Below are positions 53,788 through 62,832 of a stretch of 64,000 nt of DNA, one piece after another. The position numbers were made by a program, and so were the translations under genes. The stretch spans positions 1 to 64,000 of the forward strand of contig WGND01000003.1 in NCBI GenBank assembly GCA_016124805.1, given 5' to 3'. Below the pieces are notes generated by a model. The model had not been told where the DNA came from. It did not search any database and worked only from the letters and a program-made list of their open reading frames with translations. The stretch comes from Hyphomicrobiales bacterium. GTDB taxonomy: Bacteria; Pseudomonadota; Alphaproteobacteria; Parvibaculales; Parvibaculaceae. Position 1 is the first letter of the stretch, and each line of letters begins with the position of its first letter.

Positions 53788-54762
53788 ATGTTTGAAGGCA
53801 GTGGTGTCTTTGTCTATGTCCTGCTGGCGCTGGCCATTATCTTCATCATACGCGCCGTCAAGGTTGTGCCGCAGGGCTATGTCTACACGGTTGAGCGCTT
53901 TGGCCGCTACACCCACAGCCTGACGCCAGGGCTTGGCATCATCGTCCCCTTTATTGACGGCATCGGTTCCAAGATGAACATGATGGAGACGGTGCTGGAT
54001 GTGCCGAGCCAGGAAATCATCACGCGCGACAATGCGATGGTGATGGTGGATGGCGTTGTCTTCTATCAGGTGCTGGATGCGGCCAAGGCTTCCTATGAAG
54101 TCAATCAACTGACCATTGCCATTCTGAATCTGACGATGACGAATGTGCGTACCGTGATGGGCGGCATGGATCTGGATGAATTGCTCTCGCAGCGCGATCA
54201 GATCAATGCGCGATTGCTCTCGGTCGTGGATGAGGCGACCCATCCCTGGGGTGTGAAAGTCACCCGCATTGAAATCAAGGACATTGCGCCGCCTCGTGAT
54301 ATCGTCGACAGCATGGCGCGGCAGATGAAGGCGGAGCGTGAGAAGCGTGCCTCCATTCTCGAAGCGGAAGGACGTCGTCAGGCCGCCATTCTTGCCGCTG
54401 AAGGCCAGAAGCAGGCGGCCATTCTTGAAGCGGAAGGCCGTCGCGAAGCCGCCTATCGTGATGCCGAAGCGCGTGAGCGTGAAGCCGAGGCTGAAGCCAA
54501 GGCCACAACCGTTGTAAGTGATGCGATCGCCAACGGGAATGTGCAGGCCATCAATTATTTCGTGGCGGGCAAATATGTTGAAGCGCTGAAAGAGATCGCA
54601 AGCGCGCCGAACCAGCGTGTCATTCTGATGCCGCTGGAGGCCTCAAGCGTTATCGGGGCGCTGGGCGGCATTGGCGAACTTGCCCGCGAAGCCTTTGGTG
54701 GCAGTGATGGCGGGCGTCCCGCGCCGCGTGGTGGCTCCGTTCCCCGCGCTGGTGGAGAATAG
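53788..54762 (+). CDS. qmcA: SPFH/stomatin-family protein (QmcA-like)
   Basis: A 324-residue membrane-anchored SPFH protein. One N-terminal helix (about 6-22) is followed by the PHB domain, [37 protein letters not shown], and [16 protein letters not shown] coiled coil of heptad-like Ala/Glu repeats spans about 190-240 ([20 protein letters not shown] and similar). It is paired with an NfeD protein 2 bp downstream, the usual arrangement for membrane microdomain proteins that interact with FtsH or other membrane proteases. AGAAGGAA precedes the ATG. Confidence 0.92.
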   Translation: MFEGSGVFVYVLLALAIIFIIRAVKVVPQGYVYTVERFGRYTHSLTPGLGIIVPFIDGIGSKMNMMETVLDVPSQEIITRDNAMVMVDGVVFYQVLDAAKASYEVNQLTIAILNLTMTNVRTVMGGMDLDELLSQRDQINARLLSVVDEATHPWGVKVTRIEIKDIAPPRDIVDSMARQMKAEREKRASILEAEGRRQAAILAAEGQKQAAILEAEGRREAAYRDAEAREREAEAEAKATTVVSDAIANGNVQAINYFVAGKYVEALKEIASAPNQRVILMPLEASSVIGALGGIGELAREAFGGSDGGRPAPRGGSVPRAGGE

Positions 54763-54764
54763 GC

Positions 54765-55220
54765 ATGGAGGATGGCTTTTCGCTGATGGATTTTCTGGGG
54801 GCCTGGTCCTGGTGGATATTTGCAGCCGTGCTGGCCATTCTTGAGCTTCTCGCACCCGGTGTCTTTTTCATCTGGCTGGCGGGGGCTGCCGTTGTGGTGG
54901 CGCTTGTTTCTCTCGTCTTGCCGCTGAGCTTCACGCTGCAGCTTGCCATATTTGCCGTTTTCTCGGTGTTGTTCGTCTGGGCAGGTCGTCGCTATCTCGC
55001 ACGCCATCCCATTGAGAGTGATCACCCCTTTCTGAACAAGCGGGGCCAGGAATATGTGGGCGAGGTCTTCACACTTGACCAGCCCATCGAGGATGGGCGC
55101 GGCAAGCTGAAGATCGGGGACGGCTATTGGCTGGCGCGCGGCCCTGACCTCGCGACGGGTACAAAGGTGCGCGTGGTCAGGCTGGACGGGGCAACGCTGA
55201 TTGTGGAGCCTGCTGCCTAG
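54765..55220 (+). CDS. NfeD-like membrane protein
   Basis: A 151-residue NfeD short form. Helices lie at about 15-35 (WWIFAAVLAILELLAPGVFFIWLAGAA) and 38-70. A C-terminal OB-fold of about 60 residues contains NKRGQEYVGEVFTLDQPIEDGRGKLKIGDGYWLARGPDLATGTKVRVV. It follows qmcA by 2 bp and converges on the holin-like gene with a 4-bp overlap. The pair probably works in membrane organisation. Confidence 0.9.
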   Translation: MEDGFSLMDFLGAWSWWIFAAVLAILELLAPGVFFIWLAGAAVVVALVSLVLPLSFTLQLAIFAVFSVLFVWAGRRYLARHPIESDHPFLNKRGQEYVGEVFTLDQPIEDGRGKLKIGDGYWLARGPDLATGTKVRVVRLDGATLIVEPAA

Positions 55221-55723
55221 TCGCCGCCTTTGAGGAATGGTGCCAGATAACGGCGCAGGACCGGGCTCAAGGCGGCCAGAATTCCCAGAAGAAGCGTGAG
55301 CGCAGGCATGCCGCCTGATGTGCCGCCCTTCACCAGACCCAGAAGACCCATGCTCAGCTTGTCGATTTCGCGCTCGATGCGGGTCACGTCATTCTTCACA
55401 TGGTCGCGGGCGGTGCTGATATTCTGCTCAACGAGTTGCATTTCCAGCTGCCTCTCACGGCTTGGGCCCTTGAGGGCAACATAGAGCGCAAGCAGGCACA
55501 AGATGCCAAGCACAGCCGCCATGATGAAGGCGGCGATGTCGGGGCCGAATTCCTTGGAAAGGGCAAAGAAGCCGCCCAGGCTCAGCATCACCAGTGTGAT
55601 GGCGCCGATCAGCAGCGCGATGCCGATGAAAAGCGTTCGGCGCATGAGGCTGCGCGCTTCCAGTTCCACGCGCATCAGTTCAGCGTCGGCGAGCTTGCGG
55701 AGATTGGGTGTGGGATCCAGCAT
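55217..55723 (-). CDS. YqjE / phage-holin-III-like membrane protein
   Basis: A 168-residue protein with two central membrane helices (about 32-55 and 62-84, LFIGIALLIGAITLVMLSLGG and IAAFIMAAVLGILCLLALYVAL). A C-terminal coiled segment (RERQLEMQLVEQNISTARDHVKNDVTRIEREIDKL) and a final hydrophobic stretch follow. It resembles the PF07332/YqjE group, cellular proteins named for similarity to holins. It lies 11 bp after the DUF883-like gene, as yqjE follows yqjD in E. coli. GAAGGGAGAA precedes the ATG. Function unknown. Confidence 0.72.
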   Translation of the reverse strand: MLDPTPNLRKLADAELMRVELEARSLMRRTLFIGIALLIGAITLVMLSLGGFFALSKEFGPDIAAFIMAAVLGILCLLALYVALKGPSRERQLEMQLVEQNISTARDHVKNDVTRIEREIDKLSMGLLGLVKGGTSGGMPALTLLLGILAALSPVLRRYLAPFLKGGD

Positions 55724-55734
55724 GTCTTCTCCCT

Positions 55735-56001
55735 TCAGCGCGAGACGATACGGGCAATGAGAAAGCCCAGGACAAAGGCGATTACGGCGCTGGGCACCGG
55801 ATTGGAATCAATCTGGCGATGCAACTCCTGCGCGCCTTCGGAAAGTTTCTCGCCAAATTCTTCTACATCCTCGCGGGTGAAAGGACTGTGCAGCCCGGGT
55901 TCCTCTTTTGCCTGCTGGGCTTCTTCAAGGGCCAGCTGCAGACGTTCGATTTCGGCCTTCATCGCCTCGAGATCAATTTCGTCCTTGGTTGGTTTCGTCA
56001 T
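55735..56001 (-). CDS. DUF883/YqjD-like tail-anchored protein
   Basis: An 88-residue protein. An N-terminal coiled coil (DLEAMKAEIERLQLALEEAQQAKEE) and a helical segment (REDVEEFGEKLSEGAQELHRQIDSNP) are followed by a C-terminal anchor (SAVIAFVLGFLIARIVSR). E. coli YqjD/ElaB relatives attach to the membrane and associate with ribosomes in stationary phase. First gene of a two-gene unit. AGAAGGAA precedes the ATG. Confidence 0.72.
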   Translation of the reverse strand: MTKPTKDEIDLEAMKAEIERLQLALEEAQQAKEEPGLHSPFTREDVEEFGEKLSEGAQELHRQIDSNPVPSAVIAFVLGFLIARIVSR

Positions 56002-56205
56002 GGTTGTTCCTTCTCATGGCTGATCAGGATGTTAGCCTCCCGAAGTATAAGAACCTATGCATGGGAATCTAAAAAGGAAACTGCATCAATTTGCGAATAA
56101 CGGATTTCAACTTCATTCATATGCAGTTGTATGATATTTCCAAGTGCATAAGTTATTGTTATTGGAAACTAATTATTTGATCGAAATTCTCACGCTCAGG
56201 GCCTG

Positions 56206-57969
56206 ATGTTTCAACGCATTCTCACTTTTTTTGGCCTTTCGGATGCGCCTGCCGGCGACGATGAGGAAGAGCTTGAGTCTGCTTTTGTCATTGAGCGCAA
56301 TGTTGAAAGCCAGCTTGACCGCATAAGGCGCGCCCATGCACAGGGCAAGACGGCGGCCGTCGGGCAGGTCATGATCCTCAATCTCGATGCCGCCCGAGAG
56401 CGGATTGGTGAAAAATGGCCGCTCGTGTCGCGCCATGTCCACATGCTTGTCGACAATCTCTTGTCGCGACGGCTGGGACGGGAAAGTGTCTATTTTCAGT
56501 GCGAGGAAGGGCTTTATGCCATCGTCTTTGCTGACCGCACGAAAGAAGAAGCTGAGGCGCATTGCCGGTCGTTGTCTGTCGAGATCATGGAGCGCCTGTT
56601 TGGCAATGTGCCCGACAGCGAGGCGGCCAATGAGGGCGGCGCTGAAATCAGCATTCATGGCGCGGCGACAGATCTCGACTTGATGAATTTGCCTTCGGGG
56701 ACCGCGCTGACCGACAGCCTGAAGAAGATGGTCATCGCAAAGGCGGCGGAAGTGCGCAACAGCGATGTGCTGCCGTCCTCGCTTGAGAAAGTCGTTGAAC
56801 GATCAGAAGAAAAGCTTGCCCGCCTCATACCCGAGGCGCGACGGACAAAGTCGCGCGTTTTGCTGGAGCGGATGAAGACGCTTGTTCAGCAGTTGCGCGA
56901 ACTGGAAAATGGATTGTCGCAACGGCAACGGCCCATTGTTACCGCAGAGCGGGGCGCGTCGCATGCCAGTTCTATCGATCCCAAATGGCGCAGCGACTCG
57001 CAAGGGGGGGAGGCGGCATGGACGCCGATCATGAAAGAGGCCGATCCGCTTACACGGCTGATGATGATGCTGGAGAAGGCGGAGGAAGAAATCGCCTCGC
57101 TTGAGGCGGAGCTGCCCCAGCCGGACGAAGCTGGTGCCTTGCCAAGTGAGGTGCCAGCCTTCAGTGCGCCTGATCATCCGACGGTGAAAGTTGAAGATCT
57201 CGTGTGGCAGTCATTGCCGGATCAGGAAATTCAGTACACGACGGATTATTGTCCCTTCGTTGATCTGGAGACGGGCGTTAAGGGTATCTATCTTGCGCGT
57301 ATGCGGTTTCTTCTTCGGGGTCGTGTCTATGACCCCGAGACGCTGGTGAAAGAAGAAGGCGAGTCCGAGGTTCGCTTCATCGCAGATCGGCTTCTGCTGC
57401 GCAGCGTCGCGGAAGAAGCCTTTGCGGCAGAAGGGGTGCGGGCGCTTGTCATGCTGCCAGTCGACCAGTCAACGCTTGATAACATCACCTCCATGCGCAG
57501 CTATCTGCAGCTTGCCTCGCAGTTTTCCGAGGCGCGTCGGCGGCAGGTGGTTTTTGAGGTCACGCTGGCGGCTGGCTGGCAGGCGCCCAAAGTCAGCCTC
57601 TGGCTTTCCCAGCTGCAGCCTTATTGCCGGGCTGTCTTTGTCCGTTTTCCGCTGGATAACCTGCCCACGGCCAATGAGGTCAGCATGCTTGGCGCCTGGT
57701 CCGTTCGCCAGACAAGTGTGATGGGCGTTGCCTTGCCTTATGGGGCCACCCTCTCGGCGGCTTCTCAGGCCAGTCTGCAGAGCTTCCGCAGGCTCAGCGA
57801 CACGCTGAAACTCCGCAGCTATGTGCTTGGTCTCAACAGGCCGCAGGATGTGGCCTTCTGTCAGCGTCTGGGGGTTCGCTATGTGACCTCCGAAGCGCTT
57901 TTCCCGGCAGAAAAACTGCCCAATCTGCTGGAGCGGCTGGATATTGAAAATCTGATTCCTGCAGGGTGA
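56206..57969 (+). CDS. Large protein with degenerate GGDEF-like and EAL-like regions
   Basis: A 587-residue cytoplasmic protein, not confidently assigned to a family. Residues about 45-135 (VMILNLDAARERIGEKWPLVSRHVHMLV, then QCEEGLYAIVFADRTKEEAEAHCRSL) have the hydrophobic pattern of a GGDEF domain without the GGDEF signature. Residues about 355-585 (LETGVKGIYLARMRFLLRG, VVFEVTLAAGWQAPKVSLWLSQLQPYCRAVFVRFPLD, FCQRLGVRYVTSEALFP) recall an EAL barrel without catalytic E-A-L. The middle is charged and coiled. Probably a cyclic-nucleotide binding or scaffolding protein; this is inference from fold-like patterns only. An AT-rich 200-bp promoter region precedes it. Confidence 0.55.
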   Translation: MFQRILTFFGLSDAPAGDDEEELESAFVIERNVESQLDRIRRAHAQGKTAAVGQVMILNLDAARERIGEKWPLVSRHVHMLVDNLLSRRLGRESVYFQCEEGLYAIVFADRTKEEAEAHCRSLSVEIMERLFGNVPDSEAANEGGAEISIHGAATDLDLMNLPSGTALTDSLKKMVIAKAAEVRNSDVLPSSLEKVVERSEEKLARLIPEARRTKSRVLLERMKTLVQQLRELENGLSQRQRPIVTAERGASHASSIDPKWRSDSQGGEAAWTPIMKEADPLTRLMMMLEKAEEEIASLEAELPQPDEAGALPSEVPAFSAPDHPTVKVEDLVWQSLPDQEIQYTTDYCPFVDLETGVKGIYLARMRFLLRGRVYDPETLVKEEGESEVRFIADRLLLRSVAEEAFAAEGVRALVMLPVDQSTLDNITSMRSYLQLASQFSEARRRQVVFEVTLAAGWQAPKVSLWLSQLQPYCRAVFVRFPLDNLPTANEVSMLGAWSVRQTSVMGVALPYGATLSAASQASLQSFRRLSDTLKLRSYVLGLNRPQDVAFCQRLGVRYVTSEALFPAEKLPNLLERLDIENLIPAG

Positions 57970-57985
57970 TTTGCCCTGATACGCC

Positions 57986-59434
57986 TTACAGATAGGGCGA
58001 GGCCAGTCGCATGGCCGCATTTCGCAGGCGCGTGTGAAAGGGCAGATCGGCCAGCTCTTTCATGGTGACATGCATGGCGGTCCGAATTTTTTCATCAATG
58101 ATCAAATTGATCTCGGCGGCCAGGTCAGCGTCAAAGCATTCCAGATTAAACTCGAAGTTAAGGCGAAGGCTTCGGTCGTCCCAGTTGGCCGACCCGACCA
58201 TGGCCCACGCATCGTCAATCGTCATGAGCTTGGAATGGACGAAAGGACCCGGCGTTTTCCAGATATGGCAACCGGCCCGTGCAATCCATTCCAGCTGCGG
58301 CGTGGCGGCCCAATCGATATAGGGCAGATTGTTTGTCTGTGGCAGCACGATATCGACATGGACACCGCGCATGGCAGCCACGCTGAGGGCTGTGCGCAGG
58401 GCGGAGTCCGGCACGAAATAGGGCGTCACGATGCGGATGTGATTCTTGGCCTGTGCGATTGCGCCCAGCAAGGTCCAGCGTATCGGGTTTTGTCCCATGT
58501 CCGGGCCTGCGGGCAGGCCGCGCGCCAGCACCTGACCGACAGGGGTGAGATCGGGAAACCAGTCAGCGCCGCCCAGCAGTTCGCCGGTGGAGAAATTCCA
58601 TTCATTGGCAAAGACCTGCATCAGATGCTCGACGACAGGGCCCTCAACCTCGAAATGATGATCGAGAATGGGCCGGTCGGGATTGTCTGCAATGATATTT
58701 CCCTTGGAAATATTGATGCCGCCGGTAAAGCCGATCCGGCCGTCAAGCACCAGAATTTTCTGATGATTGCGCATATTGAGATAGGGCATCTGCCAGGGCA
58801 TGAATGAATGCAGGAAGCGGGTGTAGTTGAGCCCGCTCTTTTCCAGAAGCGGGATCAGGGACGGGAAGGAATACCAGGAGCCCACGCCATCAATGAGAAT
58901 GCGCACACGCACGCCACGCTTGTCAGCTGCGATCAAGGCATCAAGGAAAAGATGACCTGCGCGATCATTGTTGAAAATATAGGTTGAGAGGGCAATTGAC
59001 CGTTTGGCGTTGCGGATCGCCTTGAGCATGGCGGGATAGGCTTCGTCGCCATTTGTCAGTATGCGCACGGTGTTGCCGGGCTCAAGCGTTTCGGGAAATA
59101 TCTGCTGCCCATAAAGCGCAAGGCTTTCCAGCTCGCTGGACAAGGCCTTCTGTGGCAAATGACCGGCGGTTTCGAGCGTCGGCACAGGCACCGGAAAATA
59201 GGCTTTGTGCTTTTTGCCGCGCAGCTCAAGGGCGCGGCGTTCGATGCGGTTGACACCGATCAGCAGATAGACGAGCCAGCCGATAAAAGGCACGAGCAGG
59301 ATGAGCCCGACCCAACCGGCTGCGGCGCGCTCGTCGGATTTGGTCAGAACAGCGTGGATTGCGGCGCCAGCCATGGCGGCAATCTGGATCAGCGCTAGCA
59401 GTAGGGGCCAGAAGTCGTTGAAAAATCCCTGCAT
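57986..59434 (-). CDS. cls: Cardiolipin synthase
   Basis: A 482-residue phospholipase-D-fold enzyme that makes cardiolipin from two phosphatidylglycerol molecules. Two N-terminal membrane helices (about 9-30 and 38-60) are followed by two HKD-type motifs, MRNHQKILVLDGRIGFTGGINI and FVHSKLMTIDDAWAMVGSANWDDRSL. Length and layout match bacterial ClsA. GAGGCAT precedes the ATG. It converges on the degenerate GGDEF/EAL gene with a 16-bp gap. Confidence 0.94.
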   Translation of the reverse strand: MQGFFNDFWPLLLALIQIAAMAGAAIHAVLTKSDERAAAGWVGLILLVPFIGWLVYLLIGVNRIERRALELRGKKHKAYFPVPVPTLETAGHLPQKALSSELESLALYGQQIFPETLEPGNTVRILTNGDEAYPAMLKAIRNAKRSIALSTYIFNNDRAGHLFLDALIAADKRGVRVRILIDGVGSWYSFPSLIPLLEKSGLNYTRFLHSFMPWQMPYLNMRNHQKILVLDGRIGFTGGINISKGNIIADNPDRPILDHHFEVEGPVVEHLMQVFANEWNFSTGELLGGADWFPDLTPVGQVLARGLPAGPDMGQNPIRWTLLGAIAQAKNHIRIVTPYFVPDSALRTALSVAAMRGVHVDIVLPQTNNLPYIDWAATPQLEWIARAGCHIWKTPGPFVHSKLMTIDDAWAMVGSANWDDRSLRLNFEFNLECFDADLAAEINLIIDEKIRTAMHVTMKELADLPFHTRLRNAAMRLASPYL

Positions 59435-59485
59435 ATGCCTCGCAGATTAATGCATGCGAGCCGGATCGCCCATTGTTCTTTCCGG

Positions 59486-61573
59486 TCAGAACGTAAATGT
59501 CAGACCGGCCTCAAAGCCGCGCCCGTCGCCGGGAAAATAGCGCTCGCTGCCAAAGGCATAGTCCGCCCGATCAGCATAGCGCTTGTCCAGCAGATTGGTT
59601 GCCTTGCCAAAAAGGCTGAGATTGTCGTTGAGATTGACGTCCAATCGCAGATTGAAGAGGTTGTGGCCGGGATATTTGACGCTGTTGGAGGCATCCATCC
59701 AATAGGACCCCATATGCACCCATTCCAGTTCGGCGCGTCCCAGACCCTGGGCGAAATTATAACCCAGGCGCATATTGGCGATGGTGCGCGGGGCGGTGTC
59801 CACATCATCGCCCTTGTGAATGGCTTCGGTGGAGTTGCTGAGCGTCGTCACAAGATTGTTGAAATCGTAAGTATGGCGGGCATAGGTGGCGGAACCGGCA
59901 ATGTCGAAGTCGGCAAAGAGAGGGGCTGTCATTTCCACTTCGATGCCGAGATGGTTGGTCTTGCCATTAGCCACGTTGAAGCCGTCTGCATCGCGGAAAT
60001 AGAAATTCCGCTTCTTCATGGCAAAAACGGATGTCTCGTAGAAAAGATTGCCGACGGTGCCGCGGGCACCCACTTCCAGGCTGTCAATGATTTCCGATTT
60101 GGCTTCGCCCAGCACCTGCTTTGACTGCAGGCGATACATGTCGGTTGTCTGTGGGGCGCGGCTGCCACGGGCAAGATTGACGAAGCCCGTGACCTCGTTA
60201 TTGAAAATATGTGTCAGACCGAGCTTGGGCGTGAAGTCGGCAAAGGTATCGATTGAATCGGCAGGCCGGAGGAAGCGGCCCGTGATGCCTGTGGCTGTGT
60301 TGTTTTCGTAGTCATAGCGCGTGAATTCGAAACGCGCCCCGGCTGTAAGTTGTGTTGCCGGTGTGAGCTGCCAGACACTATGGAGATAGGGTGCAATGAC
60401 GATGGCCTTGACGTCATAGTCGTAATGCACGCCCTGTGTGAAGCTGCCAATGGTCGGGTTGCTCTGGATCTCACTCAGCGAGCCATCGGTATATTCGCTG
60501 TCGAGCCCCATGATGAGGGAATTATTGTCGCCCAGCGGCATGTGATAGCTCGCCTGCAGCCCGAGGCTCTGATGCCCGTTTTCCTCTGTCGGGGTGCCGG
60601 TGAGGAAATGCATCAGGAATTTCATCTTGTTGGAACGCGCATAGGGCGTCAGGACGAGTTTGGCACCATCGGCATAGCGCTGCTCAAATCGAATGGCCGA
60701 CCGCAGCGCCCAGGCGTCTCGATAGGCTTCCGGATTGGGGTTGGATTTGCGGATGCCGTTGTCGGTATAGGACGAGACATAGCCCGCCGTTTCCTGATTG
60801 AGGTTCATGCCGAAGAAAGTGGCGGTGACGGAGTGATCGATGCCTGAGTAGTCATAACGCAAGAGGACTTTTTGCTGGTCATAGCCGGAGGCGGCCTGTG
60901 CGCCGCCATCATGGTGCAGGACAAAGCTGCCGCGCAGCCCATGCGTTGCATCGCCGATTTCGATGCCGGAGGATGCGGTGCCCTGAAGATGGGTGATGTC
61001 ATGCGGGCCGTACCAGGTGGTGATTTCGCCCTCGGGGCCATCGGCACTCGGCATGGTCAACACATTGATGAGCCCGTGAACGGCATTGGAGCCGTAGCGG
61101 GCGCTTGCCGGTCCCCGCACAACCTCAATGCCGGCGGCTTCTTCGATCATCGCATCCATCAGCGCGTTCACATTGCCAAAGCCGGCCGCGCGCAAGGGAA
61201 CACCATCTTCGAGATACAGAAAGGAGCCTGCACCCGCCCCGCCTGTGAGCACCGGGGAGCGAATGGCTGTCAGATGCTCGACACCGCTGCCCTGTTCGAT
61301 ATTGAGGCCGGGCACACGATTGAGGAGTTCGGCGGGCTGCTCGGGATGGGCAAGGGCAATGTCGGCGCTGTTGAGTTTGCTGATATTGCCCGCATGGGTT
61401 TTGCGCGATGTGCCAAAGCCCGTCGCCGTGACGATCATTTCCGATTCAATCTGGATGGCGGTTTCGGGTGTCTTTGCTGCCGGTTCTGCAGCGTGACCCG
61501 AGGGCATGCTCGCGAGAATGACGGATATTGTCAGGGCTGATGCCCCGCAGGTCGACCGGATTTTACGGGACAA
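59486..61573 (-). CDS. TonB-dependent outer-membrane receptor
   Basis: A 695-residue receptor. The signal peptide (about 1-28, ending PSGHAAEPA) is followed by the TonB box region EMIVTATG and the plug domain (about 50-170: QPAELLNRVPGLNIEQGSGVEHLTAIRSP, IEVVRGPASARYGSNAVHGLINVLT). The 22-strand barrel ends with YFPGDGRGFEAGLTFTF, a proper C-terminal Phe. The start is a TTG with GGGGGGAG upstream. It is divergent from cox11. The ligand is unknown; a copper chelate is possible given the neighbour, and no Fur-like box was found in the gap. Confidence 0.93.
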   Translation of the reverse strand: MSRKIRSTCGASALTISVILASMPSGHAAEPAAKTPETAIQIESEMIVTATGFGTSRKTHAGNISKLNSADIALAHPEQPAELLNRVPGLNIEQGSGVEHLTAIRSPVLTGGAGAGSFLYLEDGVPLRAAGFGNVNALMDAMIEEAAGIEVVRGPASARYGSNAVHGLINVLTMPSADGPEGEITTWYGPHDITHLQGTASSGIEIGDATHGLRGSFVLHHDGGAQAASGYDQQKVLLRYDYSGIDHSVTATFFGMNLNQETAGYVSSYTDNGIRKSNPNPEAYRDAWALRSAIRFEQRYADGAKLVLTPYARSNKMKFLMHFLTGTPTEENGHQSLGLQASYHMPLGDNNSLIMGLDSEYTDGSLSEIQSNPTIGSFTQGVHYDYDVKAIVIAPYLHSVWQLTPATQLTAGARFEFTRYDYENNTATGITGRFLRPADSIDTFADFTPKLGLTHIFNNEVTGFVNLARGSRAPQTTDMYRLQSKQVLGEAKSEIIDSLEVGARGTVGNLFYETSVFAMKKRNFYFRDADGFNVANGKTNHLGIEVEMTAPLFADFDIAGSATYARHTYDFNNLVTTLSNSTEAIHKGDDVDTAPRTIANMRLGYNFAQGLGRAELEWVHMGSYWMDASNSVKYPGHNLFNLRLDVNLNDNLSLFGKATNLLDKRYADRADYAFGSERYFPGDGRGFEAGLTFTF

Positions 61574-61710
61574 AACGCTCCCCCCTTGTTTTTCCCACCG
61601 CCTCTTACGGGCGTTTGTCTCCTATACCTAGCATAGGGAAGGGCTCACGTGGCAATCCGCCACGCCATCAGAGGTTGCCGGGCGGGAGCCATCCGCCTAA
61701 TTTTCTGGCC

Positions 61711-62361
61711 ATGAAGACGAGCCGCAAAAGCAATTTACCCTCCCTCATCCTATCGATTGCCATCCTTTCGGTGATGACGACCGCGGTGATCTATTCGCCG
61801 ACGCTTTACCGGATGTTTTGTGCGGCGACGGGCTATGGCGGCGCTGTCACGATCAACCGCAAGCTCGCAGCCGATCCTGATGAGATCGGGCCGTTGATCA
61901 CCGTGCGGTTCGACACCAATGTCGCCCCCGGTCTCAACTGGGATTTTCAGCCTGAGGTGCGGCAGGTCGAGACCAATATCGGTCTTCCGACAACGGTCTT
62001 TTTTCTGGCCAAAAACCTTTCAGATCACACTATTGTCGGGCGCGCGACTTTCAATGTGACGCCGGATGCGGCGGGGTATTATTTCAACAAGACGCAGTGT
62101 TTCTGCTTTGAGCAGGAGAAGCTGGCACCCGGGGAAACCGCCCGCATGCCGGTGGTTTTCTATGTTGATCCGGAATTCATGCATGACATTGATTCCAAGG
62201 GAATCACGGCGATTACGCTGTCCTATACCTTCTTTGAGCAGGATTCAGGGCAGGAGGCGGTTGAGGCCGCCCGTCCGCTGAAGAGTGCCTCGGCGGAGCA
62301 GGAAGAAAAGCTCAAGACGGCTACCTCGGCTGAATTCAGCAATGAAGTGCACCGCAAATAG
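61711..62361 (+). CDS. ctaG: Cytochrome c oxidase assembly protein Cox11/CtaG
   Basis: A 216-residue copper chaperone that inserts CuB into cytochrome oxidase subunit I. One N-terminal helix (about 8-28) ends in YRMFCAATGYGG, followed by a periplasmic immunoglobulin-like domain. The copper-binding CFCF motif lies in FNKTQCFCFEQEKLAPGE, with the family segments ITVRFDTNVAPGLNW and ITLSYTFF. The start is MKTSRKSN. It stands alone, with no ctaC/D/E or other oxidase genes in the window, next to a TonB receptor. Confidence 0.93.
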   Translation: MKTSRKSNLPSLILSIAILSVMTTAVIYSPTLYRMFCAATGYGGAVTINRKLAADPDEIGPLITVRFDTNVAPGLNWDFQPEVRQVETNIGLPTTVFFLAKNLSDHTIVGRATFNVTPDAAGYYFNKTQCFCFEQEKLAPGETARMPVVFYVDPEFMHDIDSKGITAITLSYTFFEQDSGQEAVEAARPLKSASAEQEEKLKTATSAEFSNEVHRK

Positions 62362-62403
62362 ATTTCCGGGTGTCTGCCTGATTTCGATGCTTTTTGTGAA
62401 GTT

Positions 62404-62418
62404 GCCTAAATTTTAGGC
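62404..62418. promoter_or_regulatory. Palindrome upstream of the guanidine operon
   Basis: GCCTAAA-T-TTTAGGC, perfect seven-base arms, centred about 118 bp upstream of the predicted sigma-54 start site. The distance is typical for an enhancer-binding activator site. A further repeat, AAGCGC-N8-GCGCTT, lies at 62476-62495 just upstream of the -24 element. Confidence 0.4.
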
Positions 62419-62501
62419 GCTGAAAATACCCCTGCTGCCCCCTTTGGATGCCAACTGACAGGTTTTTCTTCGGAAAAGCGCGGAATAAAGCGCTTGCCTT
62501 G

Positions 62502-62518
62502 TTGGCACAGCCTTTGCG
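62502..62518 (+). promoter_or_regulatory. Sigma-54 promoter (-24/-12) of the guanidine operon
   Basis: TTGGCACAGCCTTTGCG fits the sigma-54 consensus TTGGCAC-N4-TTTGC with the required spacing between the GG (62504-62505) and GC (62516-62517). The expected start site, about 12 nt downstream of the GC, coincides with the 5' edge of the riboswitch. Nitrogen regulation through NtrC or a dedicated activator is implied. Confidence 0.75.
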
Positions 62519-62530
62519 ATTACTCAGTCA

Positions 62531-62642
62531 GGCAGCGGCTAGGGTTCCGGCTCCGTGATCACGGGGTGCTGGTCCGAGAGCCGCAACCCGGTCGGTGAAC
62601 AGCGGCCAGGGTACACGGCGGGACAAAAGCCCGGGAGAGCGA
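62531..62642 (+). ncRNA. Guanidine-I riboswitch (ykkC RNA)
   Basis: The conserved core elements occur in order: CTAGGGTTCCGG (62539-62550), TGGTCCGAGAGCCG (62570-62583), and ACACGGCGGGA-CAAAAGCCCGGGAG (62613-62637). This is the ykkC / guanidine-I aptamer. It lies directly 5' of guanidine-degradation genes. No T-run terminator follows; small hairpins at 62774-62789 and 62794-62809 (CATGGC-GCAT-GCCATG) lie before the ribosome site and may be part of a translational or anti-termination platform. Confidence 0.93.
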
Positions 62643-62832
62643 CGTAATGCGAGGATTGGCATTACCACCGCCTTGTCACGCCGATCCTCCACCTTGGATG
62701 CCGCCATGTCGGGACGACCCGATATGGCTTCACAACCCCTCAGGGGCATTGCCTGGACGGCCAGGTCTCTCCCAATGCATTCGCGCATTGGCGCATGGCG
62801 CATGCCATGTGATCGACGACAGGAGGCATGAG

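Noticed and set aside
54346-54510. Repetitive GAAGC/GAAGG segments resembling a repeat array
   Set aside because: They lie in frame in the stomatin-like gene and encode the Ala/Glu coiled coil typical of the family; not CRISPR or a tandem DNA repeat.
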